Shown here: one piece after another, positions 56,588 to 64,000 of the stretch
How positions within the stretch are numbered: position 1 is the stretch's first letter
Layout: each line of letters begins with the position of its first letter
Assembly: GCF_000818195.1 (NCBI RefSeq)
Contig: NZ_JTHL01000001.1
Location: 6,155,398 to 6,219,397 of the forward strand
Length of the DNA: 64,000 nt
From: Streptomyces sp. 150FB
GTDB taxonomy: Bacteria > Actinomycetota > Actinomycetes > Streptomycetales > Streptomycetaceae
Direction of reading: 5' to 3'
Translations under genes and position numbers: made by a program
The notes under the pieces: generated by a model
The model's database searches: none
Told to the model about the DNA's origin: nothing
The model's input: the letters and a program-made list of their open reading frames with translations, nothing else

Positions 56588-58993
56588 CTACTCGTCCAGG
56601 CGTCGGCTGATGAACTCTCGCGTCCGCAGCGCCCGGGAATCGTCGAACGCGCCCAGAAGCACCAGTGCTTCGGCCCAGTGACCACGGGCCGCTTCCGGGG
56701 CATCGGCGATCAGAGCGTCCGCCAGACCGGCGAGGTCGAGGGCGTGATTCCAGGCGTCGCCCAATTCCCGGTGGACGGCTGCTGCCTCGCGGTGGAAGGA
56801 GGCGGCCTCCTCCGGGCGGTCGAGGCGCAGACAGGTCTCCCCGGTACCCCGCCAGGCGAGTGCCTCCCTGCTCCGGTCGCCCAGGCGGCGATGGAGCATG
56901 GCGGAACGCTGGTACGACGTCAGCGCGGCGGCGTACTGTCCCGCGGCCTGCCGGCAGTTGCCCAGGGTAAGGAGCCAGTAGCCCTCCAGGCGGTGGTGAC
57001 GCAGGCGGAGAGCGATGTCCACCGCGTCCTGGGCTTCCTGGAGCGCCGTGTCGAGGTCGCCCTGTTCCCGGTGGAGTTCGGCCATCTCCCGCAGGACGCC
57101 GCCCTCGCTGCGTTCGTTTCCCGCCGACCGGTGCATGGCCAGGGCCCGTTCGGCGGCCTCGTACGCCGCCGGAAGGCGCCCGCAGTCCAAGAGGGTGGTG
57201 GCGAGATTGGAGAGGGCGACGGCCTGTCCCCGGGTATTGCCCTCGTCCAGGAAGATGCCCGCAGCCTCTTCGAAGAGTTCTGCCGCGGCGTCGAGCCGGC
57301 GGGTCCGCAGATGGATCAGCCCGACGAGGTTGAGCGCGTCCGCCTCGTCATGCCGATTTCCCAGGGACCGGGAGATGTCGAGCGCCTGGCGAAGACAGTC
57401 CAGAGCGTCGTCCAAGCGGTTCGCGCTCCGGTAGGCCATGCCCAGGCAGAGCAGCAGGAATGCCTGGGCCCGTCGGTCGTCCGACCGCGCGGCGGCCGCC
57501 AGTCCGGCCCTGCCTGTGTCGAGCCAGTCGGCGAGAGAGGCGGAAGGCGGCAGCGCGTTCCACAGGACGGCGGCGAGCTGCCAGGTGAGCTGGTCGAGTC
57601 CGGCTGCCGCCGCTGCTCCGGCAGCGTGCCGGAGGTTGGTGTACTCGCGCTCCGACCAGTCGACGGCACCGTCGTAATCGGCGAAATCCATGGGCCCCGC
57701 CCCTGGTGCGGGCTCGGCCAGCGGGATGTGTTCCTCGTCCGGTTCGATCCAGGTCGCTGCCGAGTCGGCGGTGTGCAGGTACCAGTCCAGGACCCGGCGC
57801 AGCGCCGCATCCCGCTGCTGGGGTGGCTCCTCCCGTATTGCCTGGTCGGCGGCGTAGGCACGGAGGAGGTCGTGGAACTGGTAGCGGTCCGGAGCGGTCT
57901 GCTCCAGCAGGTGCGCGCCGACGAGGTCGTCCAGAAGCTGTCGGGCGCGACCGACGCCGAGATCGGCGAGCGCGGCCGCGGCGCGCAGAGCGAACTCGGG
58001 GCCCGGGTGCAGACCGAGCAGACAGAAAAGGTGGGCGGCGGGCGGGGACAGCGCCCGGTAGGACCACGTGAAAACCGTACGGACCGCATCGGCCTCGTCG
58101 TCGTCCCCCGTACTGAGAGCGTCCCAGAGGGCGGACTCGTCGCGCAGGTCGGCGATCAGGTCGTCGAGCCGTAAGTGTGGATGGCTGGCGGCGCGTTCCG
58201 CCGCGATACGGAGAGCCAGCGGAAGACGAGCGCAGAGCTGGGCGAGTTCCCGCAGGGCGCTCTCGTCGTCCTCGGGCCGAAACCCACGGGTGACGGCCCG
58301 CAGCAGGGCGACCGCCTCCGGCTCGTGGAGCGTGCCGAGGGTCAGTCGCCGTGCCCCGTCCCGGACCGCCAGGCTGGACAGACGGCTGCGGCTGGTGACA
58401 ACGACCAGGCTGCCGCCGCTGCCGGGCAGCAGCGGTCGCACCTGGCCGACCGTTGCCGCGTTGTCCAGGAGGATCAGCACGCGGCGGTCGGCCAGCAGCG
58501 AGCGGTAGAGCGCGGCGGCGTCGTCGACGTCCTGAGGGATGTCGGCGGCGGACGCCCCCAGTGCCCGGAGGAATCCGCGGAGTGCCTGTCGCGCGGTGAC
58601 GGGTTCGCCCGGGTCGTAGCCACGCAGATTGACGTAGAGCTGGCCGTCCGGGAACTCGTCCTGGACCTGATGGGACCAGCGCAGCGCCAGGGAGGTCTTC
58701 CCGGCGCCCGCCGTACCCGCGATCACACAGAGGCATACGACGAGTCGGCCGCCGCCCCGGCCGGGCAGAACGGCATTCAACTGGCACAGTTCGTCCGTAC
58801 GGTTGACGAAGACCTGTATGTCGGCGGGTAGCTGTCGCGGAGTGGGGCCCGACGTGCCGTGCCCGGCCGCTTCGGCGTGATGGAAGTGGATGCCACCCGA
58901 TACGCTGCCCGCCTGCACGACGTCACGGGACGTTCCCGACAGGTCGTTGGCCGAGTTCCTCGGGTGCGCGTCGTCTCTTCTCGGCTCGCTCAT
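56588..58993 (-). CDS. NLR-like STAND protein: RHIM-like motif, NB-ARC, TPR
   Basis: An 801-aa signal-transduction NTPase. Residues 17-39 carry NDLSGTSRDVVQAG followed by SVSGGIHFHH, resembling the RHIM/BASS-type amyloid motif (VxQxG core) of bacterial NLRs. NB-ARC follows (Walker A VIAGTAGAGKTSLALRW, Walker B-like RVLILLDNAATV, VVVTSRSRL, LPLALRIAAERA), a winged-helix region (FHDLLRAYA) and TPRs (about 480-790). Unlike the AfsR-like gene it has no BTAD or DNA-binding domain. GGAG is 6 nt before ATG 58993. It is the third gene of an operon with DUF6879 and a 39-aa ORF. Confidence 0.87.
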   Translation of the reverse strand: MSEPRRDDAHPRNSANDLSGTSRDVVQAGSVSGGIHFHHAEAAGHGTSGPTPRQLPADIQVFVNRTDELCQLNAVLPGRGGGRLVVCLCVIAGTAGAGKTSLALRWSHQVQDEFPDGQLYVNLRGYDPGEPVTARQALRGFLRALGASAADIPQDVDDAAALYRSLLADRRVLILLDNAATVGQVRPLLPGSGGSLVVVTSRSRLSSLAVRDGARRLTLGTLHEPEAVALLRAVTRGFRPEDDESALRELAQLCARLPLALRIAAERAASHPHLRLDDLIADLRDESALWDALSTGDDDEADAVRTVFTWSYRALSPPAAHLFCLLGLHPGPEFALRAAAALADLGVGRARQLLDDLVGAHLLEQTAPDRYQFHDLLRAYAADQAIREEPPQQRDAALRRVLDWYLHTADSAATWIEPDEEHIPLAEPAPGAGPMDFADYDGAVDWSEREYTNLRHAAGAAAAAGLDQLTWQLAAVLWNALPPSASLADWLDTGRAGLAAAARSDDRRAQAFLLLCLGMAYRSANRLDDALDCLRQALDISRSLGNRHDEADALNLVGLIHLRTRRLDAAAELFEEAAGIFLDEGNTRGQAVALSNLATTLLDCGRLPAAYEAAERALAMHRSAGNERSEGGVLREMAELHREQGDLDTALQEAQDAVDIALRLRHHRLEGYWLLTLGNCRQAAGQYAAALTSYQRSAMLHRRLGDRSREALAWRGTGETCLRLDRPEEAASFHREAAAVHRELGDAWNHALDLAGLADALIADAPEAARGHWAEALVLLGAFDDSRALRTREFISRRLDE

Positions 58994-59018
58994 CGTTTGC
59001 TCCGGTCCTACGGTCCTG

Positions 59019-59639
59019 TTACACGGGCGGGGCGAGAGGCGCGACGGCGCGTTCGAAGTAGGCCGCCAGGTCCTCCGCCGCTCCGTAGAGCGCCTTCAGA
59101 TACGCCGTCCACGAACCGACGAAGGCAGGATCGGTGTAATGGACCGCTCCGTCCGGCGCTCCTGCCTCCGTGTACAGAACGCGGAAGAGGGTGGTCCCGC
59201 CGAGGACCGTCACCTCGGGGAGAGGTCCGACAGACTCCGAGGAAGCGACCGCCTCCGCGTTGAGAACGCGCACCTTCTCGCCTCCGAACCGCACGCGGTG
59301 CCAGTGCGAGTGCAACTCCCATTGCAGATAGGGGGTCAGCGGTTCCTCGACCACCCGGATCCGGTGGAAGGTCACGCCCTGGTTCTCGTCGTCCGCGGCC
59401 TCGGCGAGCAGGGCGTCGCGCCGTGCGTCGAGATGGCGGAGCGCCTCCGGCCAGTCGCCTCGCCTTAACGCGTCACGGCTGGCGTTGTCCTTCTCCTCGA
59501 AGTGCTGTTCGCGTTCGAGTTTCCAGGAGTGGACGTCGCGCATGGCCGCGTAGCGCTGTCCGAAGTCCTCGCCGTATTCCGGTCGGGAGAGGATGCCGCC
59601 CTGGTCGACGGGGAGTTCGGGGGCCCGGAGATCAAGCAT
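59019..59639 (-). CDS. DUF6879 family protein
   Basis: A 206-aa soluble protein of a family widespread in Streptomyces: SWKLEREQHFEEKDNASRDALRRGDWPEALRHLDARRDAL, FHRIRVVEEPLTPYLQWELHSHWHRVRFGGEKVRVL. Function is unknown. ATG 59639 shares its A with the stop of the 39-aa upstream ORF (TGATG), so translation is coupled, and the NLR-like gene starts 25 nt downstream. It is a candidate input or effector partner of the NLR-like protein. Confidence 0.85.
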   Translation of the reverse strand: MLDLRAPELPVDQGGILSRPEYGEDFGQRYAAMRDVHSWKLEREQHFEEKDNASRDALRRGDWPEALRHLDARRDALLAEAADDENQGVTFHRIRVVEEPLTPYLQWELHSHWHRVRFGGEKVRVLNAEAVASSESVGPLPEVTVLGGTTLFRVLYTEAGAPDGAVHYTDPAFVGSWTAYLKALYGAAEDLAAYFERAVAPLAPPV

Positions 59640-59758
59640 CAGGGATGTCCACCTTGGCGGCGCTCAGCCTTGTCCCCGGAGTTACCCAGCTCTTGTGCGG
59701 ACTTGCCGAGCCGCCGCACGAGCAACGCGGACGGATCGGCTTCCCAGGCACGGGACAT
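59639..59758 (-). CDS. 39-aa ORF coupled to the DUF6879 gene
   Basis: Sequence features: MSRAWEADPSALLVRRLGKS, AQELGNSGDKAERRQGGHP. ATG 59758 has a strong GGAGG ribosome site 5 nt upstream and the stop overlaps the DUF6879 start (TGATG). I recall longer Streptomyces proteins starting with a similar RLGKSAEELGNSGDK segment upstream of DUF6879, so it may be a truncated relative kept for translational coupling. A -10-like TAGTCT lies near 59794-59799. Confidence 0.6.
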   Translation of the reverse strand: MSRAWEADPSALLVRRLGKSAQELGNSGDKAERRQGGHP

Positions 59759-59866
59759 ACCCACCTCCAGGGCGCTACGGAACGTCGCCACCAGACTACG
59801 GGGGTACGGTCCGGGGCCGCCTCGTTTTCCCGGTCGCCGGGGCGGGGTGTGCCCCTCGCCCGGGGG

Positions 59867-60970
59867 TTACCCCGCCGCCAGGCCCGTCTTCATGCCCGCG
59901 CCGCACAGTGGTACGACCAGTGAGCGGTCCGTCCAGTCGTTCACCGCCGCCCAGCAGGCGACGCCCGTCGACTCGACGAAGAGTCCCCTGGCCGCCAGAT
60001 CCCGCTGGGCCGCCCGCAGTTGGTCCTCCGTCACCGTCAGGAACGTGCCGCCCGAGTCGCGTACGGCGCTCAGGATCTGGCGGGCGCGCGGTGGGTTCGG
60101 GATGGCGATGCCCTCGGCGAGTGTCGGGGCGGAGGCCGTGGCGGTCGCGGCAGTCGGGCCCAGGTCGTCGTCGCCCGCGTGGAAGGCGGTGGCCAGTGGT
60201 GAGACCGCCGCCGCCTGTACGGCGATCAGCGCCGGGCGCTCCGCGATCAGCCCGTGGCCGAGTAGTTCGTCGATCGCGAGTGCCGCCCCCAGGAGCAGCG
60301 TGCCGTTGCCCACGGGCACCACGACCGCCTCGGGCAGCCGGCCCCCGAGGTCCTCCCACAGCTCGTAGACGTAGGTCTTCGTGCCGTGCAGGAAGTACGG
60401 GTTGTGGACATGGCTCGCGTAGAACGTGCCCGGTTCGCCGGCCGCCGCACGCGCCGCCTGGGCCGTGGCCTCGCGGTCGCCCGCGACCCGTTCGAGCCGT
60501 GCGCCGTGGGCCCGGATCTGCTCGGTCTTCTTGGGTGAGGTGGCCTCCGGCACGTACACGGTGCAGGGCAGTCCGGCCCGCGCGCAGTAAGCGGCGACGG
60601 CCGTGCCCGCGTTCCCGCTGCTGTCGGCGATCACCCGCTCGGGCCCGAGCCGCAGCGCGAGTTCGGCGAGCATCACCGCGCCGCGGTCCTTGAAGGAGAG
60701 CGTCGGCATCAGGAAGTCCAGCTTGGCGCTGACGTGCGGGGTCAGCGGTACGAGCGGGGTGCGGCCCTCGCCGAGGGTGGTCGCCGGCGCGGAGAGCGGG
60801 AGGGCCTCCTCGTACCGCCAGAGCGAGTTGACGCGCGCGGCGAGTGACCTCAGAGGTACGGGCTCCGCCTCGAAGTCGAGGTCCCAGGGCCCGCCGCAGA
60901 CCGGGCAGCACCAGGCGGCGGAGGTGACCGGGGAGCGGGTGCCGTCGGCCGGGCAGCGGTACGTCGTCAT
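59867..60970 (-). CDS. Threonine synthase-like PLP enzyme
   Basis: A 367-aa fold-type II PLP protein. The N-terminus has Cys pairs (YRCPADG, WCCPVCGGPW) like the zinc-ribbon-like start of some threonine synthases. The PLP Lys is in PTLSFKDRGAVML, the phosphate loop is SSGNAGTAVAAYC and VPVGNGTLLLG is the PLP-phosphate cup. It would convert O-phosphohomoserine to threonine, but several paralogs in actinomycetes have other substrates. ATG 60970 (MTTYRCPAD) is the preferred start; ATG 60982 is in frame. It is divergent from a GntR regulator. Confidence 0.85.
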   Translation of the reverse strand: MTTYRCPADGTRSPVTSAAWCCPVCGGPWDLDFEAEPVPLRSLAARVNSLWRYEEALPLSAPATTLGEGRTPLVPLTPHVSAKLDFLMPTLSFKDRGAVMLAELALRLGPERVIADSSGNAGTAVAAYCARAGLPCTVYVPEATSPKKTEQIRAHGARLERVAGDREATAQAARAAAGEPGTFYASHVHNPYFLHGTKTYVYELWEDLGGRLPEAVVVPVGNGTLLLGAALAIDELLGHGLIAERPALIAVQAAAVSPLATAFHAGDDDLGPTAATATASAPTLAEGIAIPNPPRARQILSAVRDSGGTFLTVTEDQLRAAQRDLAARGLFVESTGVACWAAVNDWTDRSLVVPLCGAGMKTGLAAG

Positions 60971-61078
60971 GATCACCAGCATGCCAGCCGCGCGGCGTGC
61001 GGGAGGGGCCGGCCACCGGCGGCGGTGGCGGGGCGCGCGCCGTCGGGCAGCGCGCCGCCGGACAAACGGTGCGGGACA

Positions 61079-61114
61079 TTCGGGTAAACCTCAGGTCATC
61101 ACTTCGGGTGAAAC
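61079..61114. promoter_or_regulatory. Direct repeat in the threonine synthase/GntR divergent region
   Basis: TTCGGGTAAAC (61079-61089) and TTCGGGTGAAAC (61103-61114) are direct repeats 24 bp apart. They could be regulator sites or parts of promoters; evidence is weak. Confidence 0.3.
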
Positions 61115-61190
61115 ATTGGCCCATGCTTGCGGTGATCAACCGACGGTTGCCAGGCTGTTGCTGTCTGTCAACCTTTTGGGGGAGTGGCCA

Positions 61191-61943
61191 GTGGCTTTCG
61201 GTGAGCAGCCCGCCTATCTGCGCGTTGCGAGCGATCTTCGGCAGAAGATCACTGACGGCGCGCTGCCGCCGCACACCCGATTGCCATCGCAGGCCCGTAT
61301 CCGCGAGGAGTACGGCGTCTCCGACACGGTCGCGCTGGAGGCGCGCAAGGTGCTGATGGCCGAAGGCCTCGTGGAGGGCCGCTCCGGGTCCGGTACGTAT
61401 GTGAAGGAGCGCCCCGTCCCGCGCCGTATCGCCCGCTCCGGCTACCGGCCGCCGGCCGGCGCCAATCCGTTCCGCCAGGAGCAGTCGGAGGACAGCGCGC
61501 GCGGCACCTGGGAGTCGAGCAGCGAGCAGGACGCGGCTGCCGCCGACATCGCCGCCAGGCTCGGGATCGAGCCGGGCGACCGCGTGATGCGTACGCGCTA
61601 TCTCTTCAGGGACGGGGGCGAGCCGATGATGGTCTCCACCTCCTGGGAGCCGCTGGCCGTCACGGGGCGTACGCCGGTGATGCTGCCCGAGGAGGGACCG
61701 CTCGGCGGCTGCGGGGTGGTCGAGCGGATGGCGGCCATCGGTTTCGTCGTGGACAACGTGCTGGAGGAGGTCGGCGCGCGCCGGGGCCTGGCGGAGGAGC
61801 TGATGGAGCTCGGCGGAGTGCCCGGCCATGTGGTGATGGTGCTGGAGCGTACGTACTACGCGTCGGGGCGGCCGGTGGAGACGGCGGACGTGGTCGTGCC
61901 CGCCGACCGGTATCGCATCGCGTACCACCTGTCGGTCAAGTGA
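61191..61943 (+). CDS. GntR/HutC-family regulator
   Basis: A 250-aa transcription factor. Residues 5-72 are the GntR winged HTH (YLRVASDLRQKITDGALPPHTRLPSQARIREEYGVSDTVALEARKVLMAEGLVEGRSGSGTYV). About 100-245 is a UTRA ligand domain (IEPGDRVMRTRYLFRDGGEPMMVSTSWEPLAV, ETADVVVPADRYRIAYHL). GTG 61191 has GGGGGAG about 6 nt upstream. UTRA ligands are often sugars or amino-acid-like molecules. It is divergent from the threonine-synthase-like gene, which it might control. Confidence 0.92.
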   Translation: MAFGEQPAYLRVASDLRQKITDGALPPHTRLPSQARIREEYGVSDTVALEARKVLMAEGLVEGRSGSGTYVKERPVPRRIARSGYRPPAGANPFRQEQSEDSARGTWESSSEQDAAAADIAARLGIEPGDRVMRTRYLFRDGGEPMMVSTSWEPLAVTGRTPVMLPEEGPLGGCGVVERMAAIGFVVDNVLEEVGARRGLAEELMELGGVPGHVVMVLERTYYASGRPVETADVVVPADRYRIAYHLSVK

Positions 61944-62011
61944 TTCCGAGCTCCTGCGCGACCAAGTGACGTCCGGCCCCTCCGCGACATCCCTGCGCCC
62001 TGGCGGAACCC

Positions 62012-62674
62012 TCAGTCCGGGCGCCCCGGCACCGTCAGCCCCGTCTCGTAGGCGAGGATCACCGCCTGGATGCGGTCGCGCATGCCCAGCTTCGTCAGCA
62101 CATTGCTCACATGCGTCTTCACGGTGTGCTCGCTGATCACCAGCGCCCTGGCGATCTCGGCGTTGGCCAGCCCCCTGGCCAGCAGCCGCAGCGTCTCCCG
62201 CTCGCGCGCGGTGAGTACGGCGAGACGGCCGGCGGCGTCCGGGGAAGGGGCCGGCCGTTCCGTGTAGCGGGCGATCAGCTTGCCGGTGATGGCCGGGGCG
62301 AGAAGCTGTTCGCCGGCGGCCACCACCCGTACGGCACGGGCGAGTTCGTCGCGGCGTACGTCCTTCAGCAGGAACCCGCTCGCCCCGGCGCGCAGCGCGT
62401 CGTAGACATAGCTGTCCAGGTCGAAGGTGGTCAGGATCAGCACCTTGCAGTCGCTCTCGGCGCTGACGATCCCGGCCGCCTCGATGCCGTCCATGCCGGG
62501 CATCCGGATGTCCAGCAGCAGCACATCGGGCCGGTGGGTACGGACCGCCTCGACCGCCGCCGCCCCGTCGCCCGCCTCAGCGACCACCTCGATGCCGGGC
62601 TGCGCCTGGAGGATCATGCCGAACCCCGCCCGGACCAGCTCCTGATCGTCGGCGACCACGACGCGTACGGTCAT
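62012..62674 (-). CDS. NarL/FixJ-type response regulator
   Basis: A 220-aa regulator. The receiver domain has the acidic pair VVVADDQELVRAGF, phospho-acceptor Asp in VLLLDIRMPGMDG and conserved Thr/Lys (LTTFDL, FLLKDVRRDEL). The C-terminus is a LuxR HTH (LTARERETLRLLARGLANAEIARALVISEHTVKTHVSNVLTKLGMRDR). ATG 62674 overlaps the kinase stop by 4 nt (ATGA), so the two are translationally coupled. Targets are unknown. Confidence 0.95.
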   Translation of the reverse strand: MTVRVVVADDQELVRAGFGMILQAQPGIEVVAEAGDGAAAVEAVRTHRPDVLLLDIRMPGMDGIEAAGIVSAESDCKVLILTTFDLDSYVYDALRAGASGFLLKDVRRDELARAVRVVAAGEQLLAPAITGKLIARYTERPAPSPDAAGRLAVLTARERETLRLLARGLANAEIARALVISEHTVKTHVSNVLTKLGMRDRIQAVILAYETGLTVPGRPD

Positions 62675-63918
62675 GCCCGTTCCCCGTCCGCCGCGCGGGC
62701 GAGCGGCAGTTCGGCGCGAACGACGAATCCGGCGCCGTCCTCGCGCGGTCCCGCCGACATCGTGCCGTTGCTCGCCGCCGTGCGCTCGCGCATCCCGATC
62801 AGACCGTGACCGGTGCCCGGCAGGGCGGGGCCGCCGCCGCGTCCGTCGTCCTCGATCTCTATCACCAGCGTCCCCTGCCCCCAGTGCAGCCGGATGTCGG
62901 CGTGTGCCGCTTCGGAGTGCTTCACGATATTGGTGACGGCTTCCTGGGCGATGTGGAAGACGGCGATCTCGGTGTCGGGTGCCACCGGCCGCGGCCGGCC
63001 GGTGGCAGCGTACGTCACCCGCAGCGCGGGGCCGCAGGCGCGCTCGGCCAGTGCGGGCAGATCGGCGAGTGTCCGCCGCGGTGTCCGGGCGCCGTCGTCG
63101 TCGCTGAGCACCGTGAGGATGCGGCGTAGTTGGAGCATGGCGTCCCTGCCGGTGTCGGCGATGGTGTCGAAGACGCCCTCGACCCGGGCCGGGTCGGCCA
63201 CGGCGACGACCGGTCCGGCCTCGGCCTGGACCACCATCAGCGCGACGGCGTGCGACAGGATGTCGTGCATGTCCCTGGCGATCCTGGCCCGCTCCCGCTC
63301 GGCGGCCCGCTGCGCCTCCACCACCCGGTCCCGCTCCAGTCGCGCGGCGCGCTCGCGCAGTGCCCGGGTGTAGGACCGCGATGTCGCGGCCGCCCTGCCG
63401 AGCGCGTACGCGGCCACGAACATCACGGTGCTGCGCAGCGCGGTCTCCGGGGAGCGGGCGAGCAGGCTGCCGCCGACCGTGACCACCAGCATGGTGACCC
63501 TGGCGCGCGGCCCGCTCCGGTCGGCGACGCCGTGGACGGCGATCAGCCCCGCGTACCAGACCGGTTGGGAGGGCACATGCTCCGCCAGGTCGTAACTGGC
63601 CGTGGTGGCGAGGCTGATGAGGAGAACGGCGACCGGGAAACGCGCGCGCAGCAGTAGCGGCAGAGCCGAACCCACCACAACCACATAGCCCCACCAGTGC
63701 CAGGGGCCGCCCGCCGGATGGAAGTCGGCGAGGAACGGCCAGAGTTGGGCCACCAGGACGCACAGGATGAGCAGTACGTCGCGAGCGCGCGGCGGCAGCG
63801 ACCCCACCCGCCGCCGGACCTCGGCGGCGGCGCGGGTCACGGCTGCGGTCGGCCCCCGGCCCGGCCCGGCGACGTCCCCGGCCTTCGTCGTCGCGATGAG
63901 ATTCGGCACGGCGTCCAA
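62671..63918 (-). CDS. Sensor histidine kinase (HisKA_3 type)
   Basis: A membrane kinase of about 415 aa with five or six N-terminal helices (ARDVLLILCVLVAQLWPFLADF, WWGYVVVVGSALPLLLRARFPVAVLLISL, RVTMLVVTVGGSLLA). The dimerisation and phospho-acceptor box is RARIARDMHDILSHAVALMVVQA, and the ATPase has EAVTNIVKHSEA, DDGRGGG and GHGLIGMRERT. It lacks an extracytoplasmic loop of any size, so sensing is probably in the membrane. The start is uncertain: TTG 63918 and GTG 63909 are in frame, no ribosome site is clear, and the true start may lie closer to the window edge. Confidence 0.9.
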   Translation of the reverse strand: MDAVPNLIATTKAGDVAGPGRGPTAAVTRAAAEVRRRVGSLPPRARDVLLILCVLVAQLWPFLADFHPAGGPWHWWGYVVVVGSALPLLLRARFPVAVLLISLATTASYDLAEHVPSQPVWYAGLIAVHGVADRSGPRARVTMLVVTVGGSLLARSPETALRSTVMFVAAYALGRAAATSRSYTRALRERAARLERDRVVEAQRAAERERARIARDMHDILSHAVALMVVQAEAGPVVAVADPARVEGVFDTIADTGRDAMLQLRRILTVLSDDDGARTPRRTLADLPALAERACGPALRVTYAATGRPRPVAPDTEIAVFHIAQEAVTNIVKHSEAAHADIRLHWGQGTLVIEIEDDGRGGGPALPGTGHGLIGMRERTAASNGTMSAGPREDGAGFVVRAELPLARAADGERA

Positions 63919-64000
63919 CTCTGTCGCGCCCCGCCTCAGCGGGTAGCGGCGGGGTTCGGCAGGGCCTCCCCCGGGGCGGCTCCGGGACGAACGGCACCGG

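Overview
The window is high-GC actinobacterial DNA and almost certainly comes from a Streptomyces chromosome. The evidence is the codon use, abundant GTG starts, a WhiB-like protein, an AfsR/SARP regulator, three GAF-PP2C-HATPase phosphatases, DUF4245/DUF1707/DUF6542/DUF6879 proteins and many apparently leaderless promoters (TAnnnT 6-7 nt before the start codon). There are no rRNA or tRNA genes, no CRISPR array and no intact transposon.

Positions 1-22000 are conserved core. In order they carry catalase, a PP2C phosphatase, a DUF402 protein, class II fumarase, two tandem HTH paralogs, class I fumarase, a DUF1707 protein, a WhiB-like protein, GlpX, a DUF4245 protein, a nitroreductase, XseB/XseA, an APC permease, IspH, PpgK, a DUF6542 protein and YchF. 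From memory this order resembles a conserved Streptomyces core segment, but that was not checked.

Positions 21900-25500 are a decayed accessory patch. The last 17 nt of ychF plus about 20 nt of flank are repeated at 24035 (34/37 identical). Between the copies lie a gene broken by an in-frame TAA and a Phd/RelE module. Just beyond are a Uma2 gene with a frameshifted tail and a decayed AAA ATPase. This looks like a remnant of an element integrated at the ychF 3' end.

Positions 25500-33000 hold a PAS/GAF/PP2C phosphatase, an amidohydrolase, a DHA2 MFS exporter with a divergent TetR repressor (19-bp palindromic operator inside the exporter promoter), and a secreted protein.

Positions 33700-50000 are the most interesting part: a probable undescribed biosynthetic cluster for a small amino-acid-derived metabolite. 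A BTAD/NB-ARC/TPR AfsR-type activator is followed by an RBS-sequestered small exported peptide. A divergent pair (4-OT tautomerase, ATP-grasp) faces an operon of serine O-acetyltransferase, cysteine-synthase-like enzyme, cupin and EamA exporter. A second tightly coupled operon encodes a bicupin, an asparagine-synthetase-like enzyme, a PrpF/DapF-like isomerase, an acyl-CoA-dehydrogenase-like flavoprotein, a dihydroorotase-like cyclic amidohydrolase and a flavin reductase. Direct heptamers around CGGGAAC, spaced exactly 11 bp, occur in both orientations in the divergent promoter and again before the second operon, as expected for SARP boxes. The enzyme set recalls D-cycloserine logic (activated serine, beta-substitution, DapF-like racemase, ATP-grasp) but is not that cluster.

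Positions 50000-64000 hold a secreted beta-helix enzyme with two LacI-type operator-like palindromes, a third PP2C protein with a changed metal motif, a second Uma2, a serine hydrolase, a three-gene operon (39-aa ORF, DUF6879, NLR-like STAND protein with an N-terminal RHIM-like motif), a threonine-synthase-like gene, a GntR regulator and a two-component system running to the window edge.
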